Assembly: GCA_949152475.1 (NCBI GenBank)
Contig: OX424564.1
Span: 28,456,165-28,520,164, forward strand
Origin: Terebella lapidaria
Taxonomy: Eukaryota; Annelida; Polychaeta; Terebellida; Terebellidae
Direction: 5' to 3'
DNA length: 64,000 bases
Under the pieces are notes generated by a model. That model was not told the origin of the DNA and did no database searches. It worked only from the letters and a program-made list of their open reading frames with translations. A program made the position numbers and the translations under genes. Positions 1 through 11,694 of this stretch are shown one piece after another (within the stretch, counting starts at the first letter, position 1; every line of letters begins with the position of its first letter).

Positions 1-117
1 CCCCCGCCCCCCCCCCCTCATCATCGATATCGAAAACCAATCTATGCGCTCCCCCCCCCCCCCCAAATAAAAGAATGCCCCCCCCCCCCCAATCCCCATG
101 TATGAATAAAAGGCTAT
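1..117. repeat. Poly-C tracts
   Basis: The window opens with three cytosine runs separated by short AT-containing spacers. Similar runs of 12 or more C recur near 387-411, 1566-1581, 1641-1655, 19558-19578, 56278-56290, 56469-56508 and 57971-57988, with G runs near 21378, 30128, 36680 and 40745. Their lengths are likely to be uncertain in any assembly. Confidence 0.9.
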
Positions 118-1189
118 GCTTCACAATTGATGACAATTATAAGGCACCAGTATCATAATATATATGATACTTGAATGCTGTTTACGCTTGATGTACATTT
201 CTATTGAAACAATTGTGAGTTTTGTCGCAAATTTATGATACTATAAGGTCAGTGAATATTATGAATTGTGCTCTTCGTGTATCCACCATTCCTTCGCTTC
301 AAGTGTGAATGCCATTACAACAATTTTTACTTGTATTCATACTATAATATGGACACTTATTTATGACAGGTGTTTCAGGGCAATATCCCCCCCCGCCCCC
401 CCCCCCCCCCCTATATCCAGGATCACTTTCCTCCGAATAGTAGCATTTTCTTTTTCATTACGCAGCCCATCGTTTCGGAGCCCACTTGAAACACTCGGAG
501 ACCTAGGTCAAAGGTGATTCAGTTGATTCCTTGACTCCGAAATTTTTGATGGAATGGAAAATATGTATGAAAACCCTCACAGACTAACTGGACACCATAG
601 CGAACTCGCAAAAAATACAGGGCTCTTCCACATAATTATCATTGATGAGCAGGAAAGAATTGGTGGATCAGGCCATTCAGAACTGTTTTTTTTTCTAGTC
701 TTGATTCTTGAATCAGGTCTGTGTTGGCTCTATGATGAGCTCATAATGTTTTGCCACCATCCAAATCATGTGAGTCAGATTCACTACCTGGGTCATCCAG
801 GGCGATCCAGGACTATTTTGCCATTCTGTGTGAAAAGGTCCATGTCTTTTACATGGTGGTTTGGGATAGACCTGATATCTTCGGGGAATATCCTCAGTGG
901 GGTCATGTATTGACAAAATTTTGAATGGACTGTGGTTCTGACATCCTAGTTCGGGTTCATCGGAAGGGATGGGTGGTATGGACTGGTTGATCCGTGGTTT
1001 GTTTGTGACAGGACCCTGCTGAGCAGGGTTCGTCATCGCTGGCACCGTGTTCAGCTGTAGTGCTGCTGCGTTAGGTCCAAAGTTGATTCTAGGTTCCAAT
1101 GTTTCAATCTGAGTGATGAGTATTGTTCAATGCACATTAGGGCTCGGAATGCCACTTGTGGGTAGCCATAGGCTCATAACATTTCAGAT
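118..1189. other. Mostly featureless; one unassigned minus-strand open frame
   Basis: No recognisable gene was found. The only frame with somewhat coding-like composition is on the minus strand from 1099 to 713, 128 codons and proline-rich, with no motif I recognise and no clear splice sites. It could be an exon of a host gene or a chance frame. The rest is AT-rich sequence with a poly-C run near 390. Confidence 0.3.
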
Positions 1190-1325
1190 TTGCTCCCAGG
1201 CAATAGAGCCCACAAGCCAATTGGCTGATGAAAATCTGTAAAGTAATATTGAAATATGCTTGTAGGAGCCAATTGGCTCCTAAAATTTTTTGAATAGGAG
1301 CAAAAAAGGAGCCTTTGGCTCCTGG
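1190..1325. repeat. Short palindromes built on GGAGCC/GGCTCC
   Basis: Several short inverted repeats follow one another: AGCCAATTGGCT near 1214, GGAGCCAATTGGCTCC near 1267 and AGGAGCCTTTGGCTCCT near 1308. They form a local cluster of small hairpins and look like part of a short dispersed repeat rather than a gene. Confidence 0.55.
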
Positions 1326-1942
1326 ATAAATTATACATTTTCAGCCCTGATGCACACGGATTGCAGCATCTCTTGATGTTGTGTTCCTGGATGGTCCTTT
1401 GCAGGATCCGGTTTCAGTGAGATTATGGTTTTACTGAAAGTGTTATGATATTGCATCGCATACTCAATTCAGTCCATGTACTGATATTGAGTGGATTGTT
1501 TCCACCTAATTATTTTACTATTTTACCATTCAGATTTTCTCAAAATAACTCAATTTCAATCTCCGACCCCCCCCCCCCCCCACCCCCAGTCCCATCGAAA
1601 ATAAAAGTATGAAAAATAATGTTGAAAATCGAAGTGTGACCCCCCCCCCCCCCCACCTGATAAATAACGACCAGCCCCTAACCTCCGGCGACTTCTCTTG
1701 GCGTGTTGCTCTCCACTGCCACGGCCCTTATACCCAGTGATATCAATGACTTGAGCTGATCTCTGATCAAAGCCAGTAATGGTGAAATGACCAGAGCCAC
1801 ATGCTTCTTCGATGGTTCGATCTATTGCATGAATGGTCAGACACATGGGAGACAGTCCACTTCACAAATTATATACTGTCGTGCATTATACACACGAATA
1901 TTTTAAACTCATTAATTTTTCCTGAATTTTCACACACTTTAT
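1326..1942. other. No supported gene; two poly-C tracts
   Basis: The stretch carries poly-C tracts near 1566 and 1641. A minus-strand open frame (1846-1556) runs into the antisense poly-G as a glycine run. Its upstream half has mixed composition and might be an exon following the RecQ-like exon, but it shows no helicase motif, so I do not call it. Confidence 0.35.
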
Positions 1943-2114
1943 CTTTGATAATTGGAAACAGCTGGTAAATCAAACTTTTTCCATAGCCTGTTGGTTGCAC
2001 AACCAAGGTGTCTTGGCCACTCAGCAAACTACGTAAGGCAGACACTTGGGACTCCTTCAAAATCTTTGGTTGTTTCAGCCTCTCAGCGACTTCTGTTATA
2101 ATCTGAGTTTCCAT
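1943..2114 (-). CDS. RecQ-like DNA helicase, first coding exon (partial)
   Basis: The minus-strand frame from an ATG at 2114 contains a glutamine-led segment followed by QPTGYGKSLIYQ. This is the Walker A (motif I) region of RecQ-family ATP-dependent DNA helicases, about 40 residues from the start, where the conserved Lys binds ATP phosphate. The frame then reads PIIKDKV. A GT that could serve as a donor follows near 1942, after which the frame loses similarity. No DEAH box or later motifs were found downstream on the minus strand, so this is either the first exon of a gene whose other exons lie outside recognition or an isolated pseudogene fragment. The frame stays open upstream to 2327 without a convincing earlier start. 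The family is clear from motif I; the integrity of the gene is unknown. Confidence 0.5.
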
Positions 2115-4399
2115 GTTTACTGGACGATAAATGGGGCCTCCAGTACTTGGGCATCCTCCAGATACCGGACTTCCACACTGGAGAAAGGCTCGAGTTTGAC
2201 AGCTAAATGTATTGAAACATTTTGTGCTGAAAAATTCGGGGCCTCGTGAGCACATATATATTGTAATTCTCCAACCGTATATGAATTTTCTAAGAGATTG
2301 AAATGAAAGAAACGCACAAGTTTGCATTTGAAAAGCTTTATTTCAATAGATCGTATCCGAAAAAAATCAAAACCTACGAAACAGCGGAACGGTGTGTAGG
2401 GGGTGATATGGCAGCGCCACCTTGCGAGTAGCCATTTGACAAGGAAAATTGCGAGGCAGGTTCGAAATATTGCATGTGATGGAAATAAAGCTGTAGTTCC
2501 TTGTAAATGCAACTGAATCGCTCACAGAATACCTCCGGCCAGTCGTTTAGTGATATATCTATCAGATTGGCTGGTCAGGTTTGTCTACTTAAGTGATTTT
2601 CAACGTTTTATGACTCGAGGCAGTCCCACTGAAATACAAAGGGACGCCACTGGCTATGACTTTTCTGGTTGTTGTCATTAAAATCAGCTTATAAATATCG
2701 AACAACGACCAAAGAAAAGTCATTATTAGGGCTACTTTATGGACACATTACGGCTTTATAAATTAAGTGGTTTTTTTGTCAGAATCGAATACGAAATCCA
2801 TCACTGATCGATATCATATTTAAATGTGATGGTTGTGTTAAAGTCAAACGAATAACTGATGGAGAGTTCATTCCGACACCCAAAACAATGAGATCATGTC
2901 CTTTCACATGCTCAATTATATTTTCTCACAAACGAATGACAGTCAGGTCCCCAAATCAAGACAATATGGTAATCCTAATCACATAATCTTTACGTCTAAA
3001 TTCAGGTACTTTACAGCACTCACTATTTAGCAATCTTTTGCAAAGTCTCCTTTTCTGGACCACGCTTCCTTGCCAATATGGCTACTCTTCAAGCAACTAA
3101 CTGCATCTAAACTGACAGTTTATTCGAGAGAAAGGGGCCAGAAGGTGTCACGTGTTCAAAATGCTGAGCCCTGATTCGTTGTATTTGTAAGTCTGCGTAT
3201 GTATGTCCTGTAAGAGTGACTGGTAGGAATTGGGTGTTGATTTATCGAAGAGTAAACCCTAGAACCCTGAACAAGTATTTGACTAAGTCCGTGCACTACA
3301 GTACCCCATGCGAAAATGCCCAGCTGTGAAAAGTTTCCATGGTGCACATCAAGATTTAGCAGAAACACTTAAACATGCCTGATAATCACGACACATCCAT
3401 GGAAACACCTCTCGTGTGTTTCAAAATCGTTTATTGATAAAACACAAAACCTGGGAATATAAAACACAGAGTGTAAATATCTCAAAAGACATAGTAACAT
3501 GACTTACACAAAGATCTCTGTTACATAATACAGATAATGTATATTAATGAATCATAAAATAATACAAATATTTATACAGATACAATACAGATATAATACA
3601 ACAGACAATATATCCAGATATTGTACTCAAGTCAATATAGAATTCACCAAGACAGTAGAGTATTGAACCTGTAAGAATAGCAAACCATACCCCCTCAAAG
3701 CATGACGATTCACCATGCTGGAAAACGCCGGCAGCGCTCTGGCTAATACAATTTGTACGGACATTTAATTCCTCTACAAGCAAGAGCAGAGAGAACAGGA
3801 GGCATATCTCACCTTCAAGTGATCTTACAACTACTGTGTAGTCATTCTAATTGATTAGTACATACTTTGTGGTTTAGACAGGTCTAGAACAAATTATGAA
3901 CTTATGATTGTATTGAGATGCTGGTTCAGTAGGCGATGTTCATTGTTTGAAATCTGAGTTTCGAATGCAAGATTCGCGCCAAAGCGTTTGGTCATGTGAT
4001 TTGTGATTTATATTATGATTGGTCAAGCTAATTAGTCATAAGACTATGGAAAGGTGGAATAGTAATGACAATTACGACATTTAAAATATATGTACAAAAC
4101 CCATAGTTTACAATTGTAAGGTGAGTTACCTGCGAAATACACATCGTTGGGGAAACAGTGACACCAAACAATAAACTAGACGCTTCCGGTCGCCTACGAC
4201 CGCTTGGGTGTATCCCCCGTAGCCCTATCATCTCTGTTGCCCCAAATATATCACTGTCAAGTGAAAAACTAGAGCAAGGGCTAAAAAAGATTACCAGAGA
4301 AATGTTAAATCTCAAGTCACAACTGTTTTCTTTTCCCCAATTCAAAATCACCACTGAAATCTCTTTATATGAATTTCCATTCGACATGTTTGATAAAAT
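2115..4399. other. No gene recognised
   Basis: AT-rich sequence with only short open frames, none with family motifs. The region around 2330-2520 upstream of the RecQ-like exon could hold its 5' UTR or promoter, but no TATA or initiator stands out. Confidence 0.4.
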
Positions 4400-5115
4400 A
4401 ACGAAAATACAGATAGATCAATCTTTTCACCTATTTATATTTCAACTCAGAATATTTTACAAACTTGGTTCCAAGTTGAAATTCAAAGTAAAATTTGACC
4501 AAAAATGCATTTCAAGATGACGAAATTGGAGCTAGATTGAACTTCTTACCATAAGTTATATTTCGATTCATAATACATGTATGTGCCAAACAAGGTTTCA
4601 AGTTGACATTCAAAGTAAAAGTTAATCAAAACTGCATTTCAAGATGACAAAATTGGAGCCAGATCAAACTTTTCGTCATGAGTTATACTTTAACTCATAA
4701 TACCTGCCCAACTTGATTTCCAGTTGAAATTCAAACTAAAAGTTGACCAAAACTGCATTTCAAGATGACGAAATTGGACCCAGATCAAACTTTTTGCCTT
4801 GAGTTATATTTCAACTCATAATATGTGCCAAACTTGGTATTAAGTTGAAATTCAATGTAAAAGTTGACCAAAACTGCATTTCAAGATGACGAAATTGGAG
4901 CCAGATAGAACTTTTCGTCATAAGTTATATTTCAACTTATAATATGTGCCAAACATGCTTTCAAGTTGAAATTCAAAGTAAAAGTTGACCAAAACTGCAT
5001 TTCAAGATGACGAAATTGGAGCCAGATCGAATTTTTCACCATATAAAGTTATATTTTAACTCATAATTTGTGCCAAACATGGTCTCAAGTTGAAATTCAA
5101 AGTAAAAGTTGATCA
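4400..5115. repeat. Minisatellite with a unit of about 121 bp
   Basis: About five to six copies of an AT-rich unit are in tandem. The segment TGCATTTCAAGATGAC recurs at 4506, 4633, 4754, 4875 and 4996, giving spacings of 127, 121, 121 and 121 bp. Each unit also carries TCAAGTTGAAATTCAAAGTA. There are no open frames of interest. Confidence 0.9.
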
Positions 5116-6690
5116 ATGTTTTCATAAAAAGCTATTGTGATCAATAATAGACTTAACTAGCAAAAAAATAATGTTAACTTATTTGGTCACAAACATAAAA
5201 TCTCTACTGGACAAAGCCTTCACCTTGTTGAGCCCAATAATAAATATTTCTTGTCTTAACTATTTTCATTGTGGTCAATAATAGACTTAACATGTAAAAA
5301 TAAAGTTAACTTATTCGGTTACACCCAGAAATTTCTACCGGACAAAACCTTAACCTTGTTGAGCTCAATAATAATTGTTTCTCATCTTAACTATTTTTAT
5401 TGACGTCAATAATAGACTTAACTAGCAAAAAAAATGTTAACTTATTTGGTTACAGACATAAAATGTCTACTGGACAGAATCTTTACCTTGTTGAGCCCAA
5501 TAATAAATATTTCTTGTCTTAACTATTTTTATTGTGGTCAATAATAGACTAAACTAGTAAAAATAATGTTAACTTATTCAGTACACCCATGAAATCTGTA
5601 CTGGACATACTTTCACCTTGTTGAGCTTAACCTTATCGCTACTGACCCACCCCTCAGTCTCCATACTGAGCCGATTCATGTATGAATTGATAGGATTTCT
5701 ATAAGTTTGATTATTTTTTATTTAAAGGTGTTTAAGAATAATTATGTGTGAAATAAGTCATAGTGTGCTATTTATAGATAGTTTCCTTCTCAAATCCATG
5801 CCATGGGTTACCGTGGAAACAACAAGGAATTATAGCGACCAAACAAATGGCTGTGTTTCCATTTTCTCTAACATACAGCCATTTTCGAATTTGTAATGAA
5901 ATATAGCCCAATAATTTTATCTTGAGTACGTTTACCCTTTGAAATTTGTGATGGAGTGAATCTCGTGGGTCTGGATAGTGTTTACAGCATGTCAATTGTG
6001 TGTGTCTGTAGTCCTACCCATTATAATCAGTACTTGTGACGTCATAAGGTTAATGGCAGGTTAATTATTCAATTAACTAAAAAGTCAATTAAGGTTCTAA
6101 ATTTCAATCGGTGGCAACATGTATGGGCTAGTTTAGTGTGTAGGTACATTTTCTGTCATATAAAACATTAAATGCAAACAGTCGACAGTTACTTATACAT
6201 TTATTGGTTATCAAAGTTATGGTTACGCAGCGTAACCATCAGTACAGCAGCAGGGGTGTGGTATGGTTACGCAGCGTAACCATGAGTAGTGAAAAGGTTA
6301 ATAATAAATATTTCTCATCTTAACTATTTTTATTGTGGTCAATAATAGACTTAACTATTTTTATTGTGGTCAATAATAGACTTAACTAGTGAAAATAATG
6401 TTAATTTATTCGGTTACACCAATGAAATTTGTACTGGACAGAACATTTACCTTGTTGAGGTTAATAATAAATATTTCTTGTCTTAACTATTTTTATTGTG
6501 GTCAATAATAGACTTAACTATTAAAAATAATGTTAACTTATTCAGTTACACCCATGAAATTTGTACTGGACAAAACCTTTACCTTGTTGAGCTTAATAAT
6601 AAACGTTTCTCGTCTTAACTATTTTTATTGTGGACAATAATAGACTTAACTAATAAAACTAATGTTAACTTATTCAGTAATATTGTCCTG
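5116..6690. repeat. Second minisatellite, unit of about 133 bp, interrupted by a transposon
   Basis: Tandem units carry TCAATAATAGACTTAACTAG and ACCTTGTTGAGC. Copies lie at about 5135-5630 and resume at about 6302-6690 on the other side of the inserted element at 5631-6297. One unit in the right half is partly duplicated (about 6330-6380). The array lies directly next to the 121-bp minisatellite. Confidence 0.85.
5631..6297. mobile_element. piggyBac-type non-autonomous element (667 bp) with TTAA target duplication
   Basis: The element interrupts the 133-bp minisatellite and is flanked by TTAA at 5627-5630 and at 6298-6301. Its ends are imperfect terminal inverted repeats: CCTTATCGCTACTGA on the left, and AGTAGTGAAAAGG on the right, whose reverse complement begins CCTTTTCACTACT. 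An intact neighbouring unit reads GAGCTTAATAATAAA near 6590, which is the empty-site sequence. TTAA-specific insertion and CC-starting termini are typical of piggyBac-like elements. No transposase frame exists, so it is non-autonomous. Two copies of the palindrome GGTTACGCAGCGTAACC lie near the right end (about 6221 and 6265). Confidence 0.8.
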
Positions 6691-6836
6691 TTTTCACTGA
6701 AAACTTCAGTTCTCCATTCTGAACAAGAAACCAGTGTCATTACCTTCCATTGTACAGGCTATTGGAATGATCGCACATGTCAAAATGGATATTTCAAAAT
6801 TCTGTAATAAGTATTTACATGATCATTCTAAAAAAC
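6691..6836. other. Spacer, nothing recognised
   Basis: Short AT-rich spacer between the minisatellite and the 168-bp tandem repeat. No motif was seen. Confidence 0.4.
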
Positions 6837-7262
6837 GATTGGTTTCGTATGACAGCCCTTCCCAACAACACTTCCAAATATTATCGAGATTCGTCAAAAA
6901 TTGCCATCTGTAGAGCGTTCACAAGCCATGTGTCTCAAACAGGCTGTTTTCAATGCAAAATGTGTCCCCAAACGACCAATTCAGTTGCCACGGCAACCAA
7001 AATCGATTGGTGTCGGGATCTTACCATAATATATGTGCCTGCAAAAAATAATGGTGATCGGGTGAGAATTGCGGCCTGTAGCGCGTTCACAAGCCATGTG
7101 TCTCAAACAGGCTGTTTTCAATGCAAAATGGGTCCCCAAACGACCAATTCAGTTGCCACGGCAACCAAAATCGATTGGTGTCGGGATCTTACCATTATAT
7201 ATGTGCCTGCAAAAAATAATGGTGATCGGGTGAGAATTGCGTCCTGTAGCGCGTTCACAAGA
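6837..7262 (+). repeat. 168-bp tandem repeat, about 2.5 units, open in one frame
   Basis: GCGTTCACAAG recurs at 6915, 7083 and 7251, an exact period of 168 bp. The middle unit matches the one before it nearly perfectly, while the upstream flank is a more diverged copy. Because 168 is a multiple of three, a plus-strand frame (6777-7313) stays open and encodes a repeated 56-residue block. No family was recognised, and the frame may only reflect the period. Confidence 0.85.
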
Positions 7263-7345
7263 AAATCTCTGCGGACGCGGACGCGGACGCGGACGACGAA
7301 GCCAAATCCATAGTATCCGCCGAACTTTGTTCGGCGGATACAATT
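7263..7345. repeat. GCGGAC hexamer run followed by a TCCGCCGAA hairpin
   Basis: A run of GCGGAC units at about 7271-7300 is followed by the inverted repeat TCCGCCGAA-CTTTG-TTCGGCGGA (about 7316-7339). The arrangement looks like one end of a dispersed repeat to which the 168-bp units also belong. Confidence 0.6.
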
Positions 7346-8235
7346 ATACTATGTAGCATTGAACTAACAGACACGTACTTTGGGGTTTAGATCCGGATGG
7401 ATCCAGACCATCATGAATAATCGGGTTATCAAAGTATTTTTCAGATGTTCAAATCACATTGTTTTGCAATGATCAAGTATAATTTTGGACCTAGTGTTGC
7501 TCAATTATTCATCACAATTTACTGGGCATTTTTTCGGTGCAGTTCTGCCCTGAGCAAAAATGGCTCCAACTCTAGTTATTTACAAAGCACATAATTGTGC
7601 CTATCGTTTTTAATCTTATTCCTGGTGTGTGCCATTCCTGTCCAGACCTATCTTCTTGGATATTGTTCACAACAGCTTTGGGGTAGTCTCGTTCACAGAT
7701 GTTATGACTCTGAACGTTCGTATTCAGCTTTTCAAGTGCGCGAGGTACAGGGTCACAGAGGCAGTTGTACACGTATTTCACATATGTCCACAAGATAGAA
7801 CGCACCAAAGGGAGTGAGCACTGACGAATTCACAGGAGTAGGAGACTATGTCTCAATGAAGCAATTCACCTTCGCCTTCATGAATATTGCTTACATATAT
7901 ATACTTACATGTATTGGGAAATAGCAGTTCAAAGCAGCATATGTTCATTATATGACTTCGAATGACTAAAAATTTGTAACTGGTATTGTATAGATACTGG
8001 CGTGCCGGTCTCTCATCCAATTGACCTCGGCAATTCAACTAATACTATAAGCATTTATTTGACAAATAGATAGAGACTTTTGTGGATTATTGTACTTTTT
8101 ACATCATGCGAATCATCATCAACTATGATACTGAACTGAGGACTGAGTTGAGTTGAGTTGAGGACTGAGTTGAGGTAAGCAGTGATGCTGAATGGGTGTA
8201 GGAACCGTGCCAGAAATGCAGCATATTGTCACAAT
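7346..8235. other. No gene; short GAGTT-rich tandem repeat at 8128-8175
   Basis: AT-rich sequence with several overlapping short frames but no recognisable protein. At 8128-8175 the units GAGGACTGAGTTGAGTTGAG repeat in tandem. Confidence 0.45.
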
Positions 8236-9312
8236 GTCAGGTTACTTGGTGGGACATACACGTCCCACAAAAGAAGGCACATAATCGGATGTAGGCGTTG
8301 CGCTGGGACCTGTAGCTACGCTGAGTGCCGACACAGAAGGCATGACGACGGTACATGGCCACGTCCAGGCCCAGGCGGGTTTCTTCGGTCTTGCTGCCTA
8401 TAAAGATAGCATGCATATAAAGACCGAACAACTGAATGACATTAACGAGAAACGGGTATTGAGCCACACGGGATAATGCATCAGCTATTACATTGTCAAC
8501 AGATTTAACGTATTTAATGGAGATATTAATGATAGTAATGGATAGTAGCTATCCACAAGAGATCATGGGCTATTGAGTTTGCAAGTCTGTTCTTCTTCTC
8601 CGGATGGCCCGCTCTGCGGCCTGATTGTTCGTCTCGACTAGGACGCATTTGTCTCGCCAGAGTGGGGCCCAGCGCTGGAATGTCAGCAATATAGCACACA
8701 GTTCCTTGATGTAGATGGATTGGATAACGAACTCCGGGAAATCGCGTTACCAAGCACAATATAGAATATATGTATTCCAATATGCAGCGCCAGATTGTAG
8801 AGATGCATATGTACATTCGGCTGTGTCGGGCTGAAGCCTGCTATTACCTGGAACAAAGGCGACGCTATCGCAGATGACACACCCAATCGTAGAAGAATGC
8901 GAGGTCCCTTTTCACAAACGCAGGTATGCGTGTCCGATGAGCAGGATTGGTGCGTTTAGTTTGAAGGTCAATGAGGGAGCGAAGTATGGGTCTCATAGCT
9001 CGGACACACCGTGCGCCCCACGACAGCGTGCCTATGAGTGACTGAAGCTGAACTTTGGTTGAGTTTTTTGTGACATCCAAAACTGTACATGTGATTTAAT
9101 ATCTGCCAGTTTATCATCCGAAATGGACAATCTGTTCTGGACACTATTGATGGTGATGCCGAGAAATGTCACTTCCTGGGACGGGGTACACACTTGCCAC
9201 AATTGATAATGAATCCTAGTTGGGATAAAAATGCTGTTAGGGCATCCATAGCGACTTGACAGCGTTACTGACTGTTATCTAATATCAAAAATCGTCCAGA
9301 TAACATATGGTT
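8236..9312 (-). pseudogene. Remnant of a tyrosine-recombinase retrotransposon: RT, RNase H and recombinase N-terminus
   Basis: Read on the minus strand from 9312, the order is reverse transcriptase motif C YLDD (9302-9291), then LSQLGFIIN (about 9210), the thumb-like block SLIGTLSWGARCVR (about 9030), an RNase H-like stretch at 8860-8550, and ADALSR (about 8490-8470). The YR N-terminal signature VGTQRSYRSQRNAY follows near 8300. This order and the ADALSR tail match DIRS/Ngaro/PAT-type elements. The parts lie in different frames. One T is missing in a T run directly after YLDD, and stops and other shifts follow. The upstream RT is missing: the sequence changes at about 9312 into an unrelated GGTCA-rich repeat. 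The element is dead and differs from the DIRS element at 53-59 kb. Confidence 0.75.
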
Positions 9313-9760
9313 TTGCAGAATCCTATTTTTCCTTCATAATGGGAGCTGTGCGGAGTGAACTCATAGAATACTCCAAAATAGAGCCTAAGTATTGACACAT
9401 TCAAATGGGAAATCATATGTTGCAGTTTGAGTGATGACCTTGAATTTGACCTTCAATGACCTTGGAAGGTCAAAAACGGTGAATTTTGTCTTTGGTGGCC
9501 ATTTTGTCTAAATCTATTCAGACAGTTTTTCTCAAAATCATGTATAAGATTCTCTTTATGTACCTTTGTGATGTGTAATTTGATTTCGTATTATAGTCCA
9601 TACAGAAAATGTGTTTCCAGCAACATTTACGAACATGTTTTGACAATAGAGTTTAAGATCAGTGTAACAATTTATATGTTGGAAAATCAATACTCTGCGT
9701 TTTCTCATGATTGCCGATAAGCTACAGCACCCTTGTTTCCTCTACTTATTGTCAAAGACC
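9313..9760. repeat. Fragment of the GGTCA-rich repeat family
   Basis: It contains TGACCTTGAATTTGACCTTC followed by the family's GGCCATTTTGTC block. The segment at about 9580-9720 reappears in inverted orientation at about 47690-47800, including GAACATGTTTT and CAGCAACATTTACG. Confidence 0.7.
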
Positions 9761-10045
9761 ATGAGTGAGTCAATTTCACACACCTGAGCAAAGTCACTGA
9801 AGTCCGCGACATACTGCAACTATCCAAGTATGTCTTTTCGAGAGGCTAGTTCACCGTCACTTATCAGCTTTGTCATGATGCGAGCATTGACGCCGATCCA
9901 CTGGGACAGCGACACTTGTTCGGACAGCCGCTTAGCGCGGAAAAAAAACAAACCACCAGGCATATATCACCACTATGTAGCAGCTCTTGTTCATCGGCGT
10001 AATACGGTGGCTCAAATTCGCCAGATGGAGGAATGCACTTTTTTC
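9761..10045. other. No gene recognised
   Basis: A mixed-composition stretch leading into the palindrome array. It has short frames on both strands but no motif I recognise. Confidence 0.35.
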
Positions 10046-10952
10046 TTTACAGCGTTATAACGCTGTAATACAGCGTTATAACGCTGTAATACAGCGTAAT
10101 AACGCTCTAATTTACAGCGTAATAATGCTCTAATTTACAGCGTAATAACGCTCTAATTTACAGCGTAATTACGCTCTAATACAGCGTTATATCGCTGTAA
10201 TACAGCGTATTAACGCTGTAAATTAAAGCGTAATTACGCTGTAAATTAAAGCGTTATTACGCTCTATTACAGCGTTATAACGCTCTATTACAGCGTTATA
10301 ACGCTCTAATTTATAGCGTAATTACGCTTTAATTTACAGCGTAATTACGCTCTAATTACAGCGTTATTACGCTCTAATTACAGCGTTATTACGCTGTAAT
10401 TTACAGCGTAATTACGCTCTAATTACAGCGTAATAACGCTCTATTACAGCGTTATAACGCTCCAATACAGCGTAATAACGCTCTAATTACAGCGTAATTA
10501 CGCTCTAATTACAGCGTTATAACGCTGTAATTTACAGCGTAATTACGCTCTAATTACAGCGTTATAACGCTCTAATACAGCGTAATAACGCTCTAATTAG
10601 ACAGCGTAATTTACAGCGTTATAACGCTCTATTACAGCGTAATAACGCTGTAATTATAACGCTATAATTACAACTCAATTATAACGTTATAACGCTCTAA
10701 TTTACACTGCCAGAGACATCATCGGACCTGCTGGTTCATCAGCTCAATCATATGTAGGGGAATCTCAAAATTACTCTGATCTAGATATGTTTATTATAAA
10801 TCAAGACATTGGAAATATGATGGGAAGGTGAACGGTTTAATTTAGAGCGTAATAACGCTCTAAATTAGAGCGTTATAACGCTGTAAATTAGAGCGTTATA
10901 ACGCTGTATTACAGCGTTATTACACTGTAATTAGAGCGTTATAACGCTCTAA
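10046..10952. repeat. Array of tandem short palindromes (AGCGTTATAACGCT type)
   Basis: From 10046 to 10698, and again from about 10838 to 10952, the sequence is built of units of about 20-22 bp. The core is AGCGTTATAACGCT or variants (AGCGTAATTACGCT, AGCGTAATAACGCT) joined by CTAATTAC or GTAATTAC. Each core is self-complementary and adjacent cores are complementary to each other, so the strand can fold in many registers. A unique spacer of about 140 bp (10699-10837) divides the array. There is no coding potential. Confidence 0.95.
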
Positions 10953-11694
10953 AAAAAAATTGTGCTCCTCTATGTGGCGAATATGAGCTTCCGTAGTATC
11001 AGTACCACCAGAGGGTTTGGACACACACTCGGGTACTAACAGGGGCTTGTAGTTACCCGTGTTTCGGTCGTCCTCTTGGCCAGGCTCGATGACGTCACCA
11101 CCGGCTCCCCACAGGTCGTCCCCGGGCGTGTCCTGCTTCTGAAGGGATTGCAGCAGCCAGCGCAGCAGGTGTCACAGGTTCTGCGTCTCTTACACGCGAC
11201 GTGTCGGCTTGCGGGCTGGATTCCATGTTGGGTTGACTTAGCTGATTACGCCAGCGGATCAACTTATGATTCCTCAATATTGCGAATGATTGTCACTGTT
11301 TAGATGCTTCAGTGTTCATGTATTAAAAAATGCATGACATTACTATTTATTTTTATGAAATTATACAATAATATTGAAAAGTTGCGTTTCTTTTCTTGGT
11401 CAGTATACGTGCTGATCCTCTTGTTACGCTCAAAATATCCAAGACATCGTCATGCAGCTCTTTCGGTACGTCCACTGATTCAAAATCATGCTCCGCAAGC
11501 TAGTGTCATTCGTTTTAGTCCAGCAGCATTGGCAAGTTCTTCAAAAGACTTCTCTTCCGATTTGGACCTAGTATTTGGGTCATTTTCTTCACCAGGACCC
11601 GGCATTTTTTCCGCTGTCCATGAACAATAAAATGTACGTATGCCAGCACCGCTGGCTGTAGAACAAATGACCGCAGCGGTCGTATACAGCGGAG
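10953..11694. other. No supported gene; locally GC-rich at 11060-11230
   Basis: A patch with raised GC content and open frames on both strands (plus 11076-11303, minus 11277-11095) stands out from its AT-rich surroundings, but neither translation resembles a known family. It may be a fragment of a retroelement leader or gag. The remainder holds nothing recognisable. Confidence 0.3.

Noticed and set aside
713..1099. Protein-coding gene on the minus strand
   Set aside because: Open for 128 codons but without recognisable domain, splice context or partner exons; mentioned only as an unassigned frame.
10046..10952. CRISPR-like regular repeats
   Set aside because: Units are contiguous palindromes without unique spacers of constant length, and the genome is clearly animal with introns and transposons.
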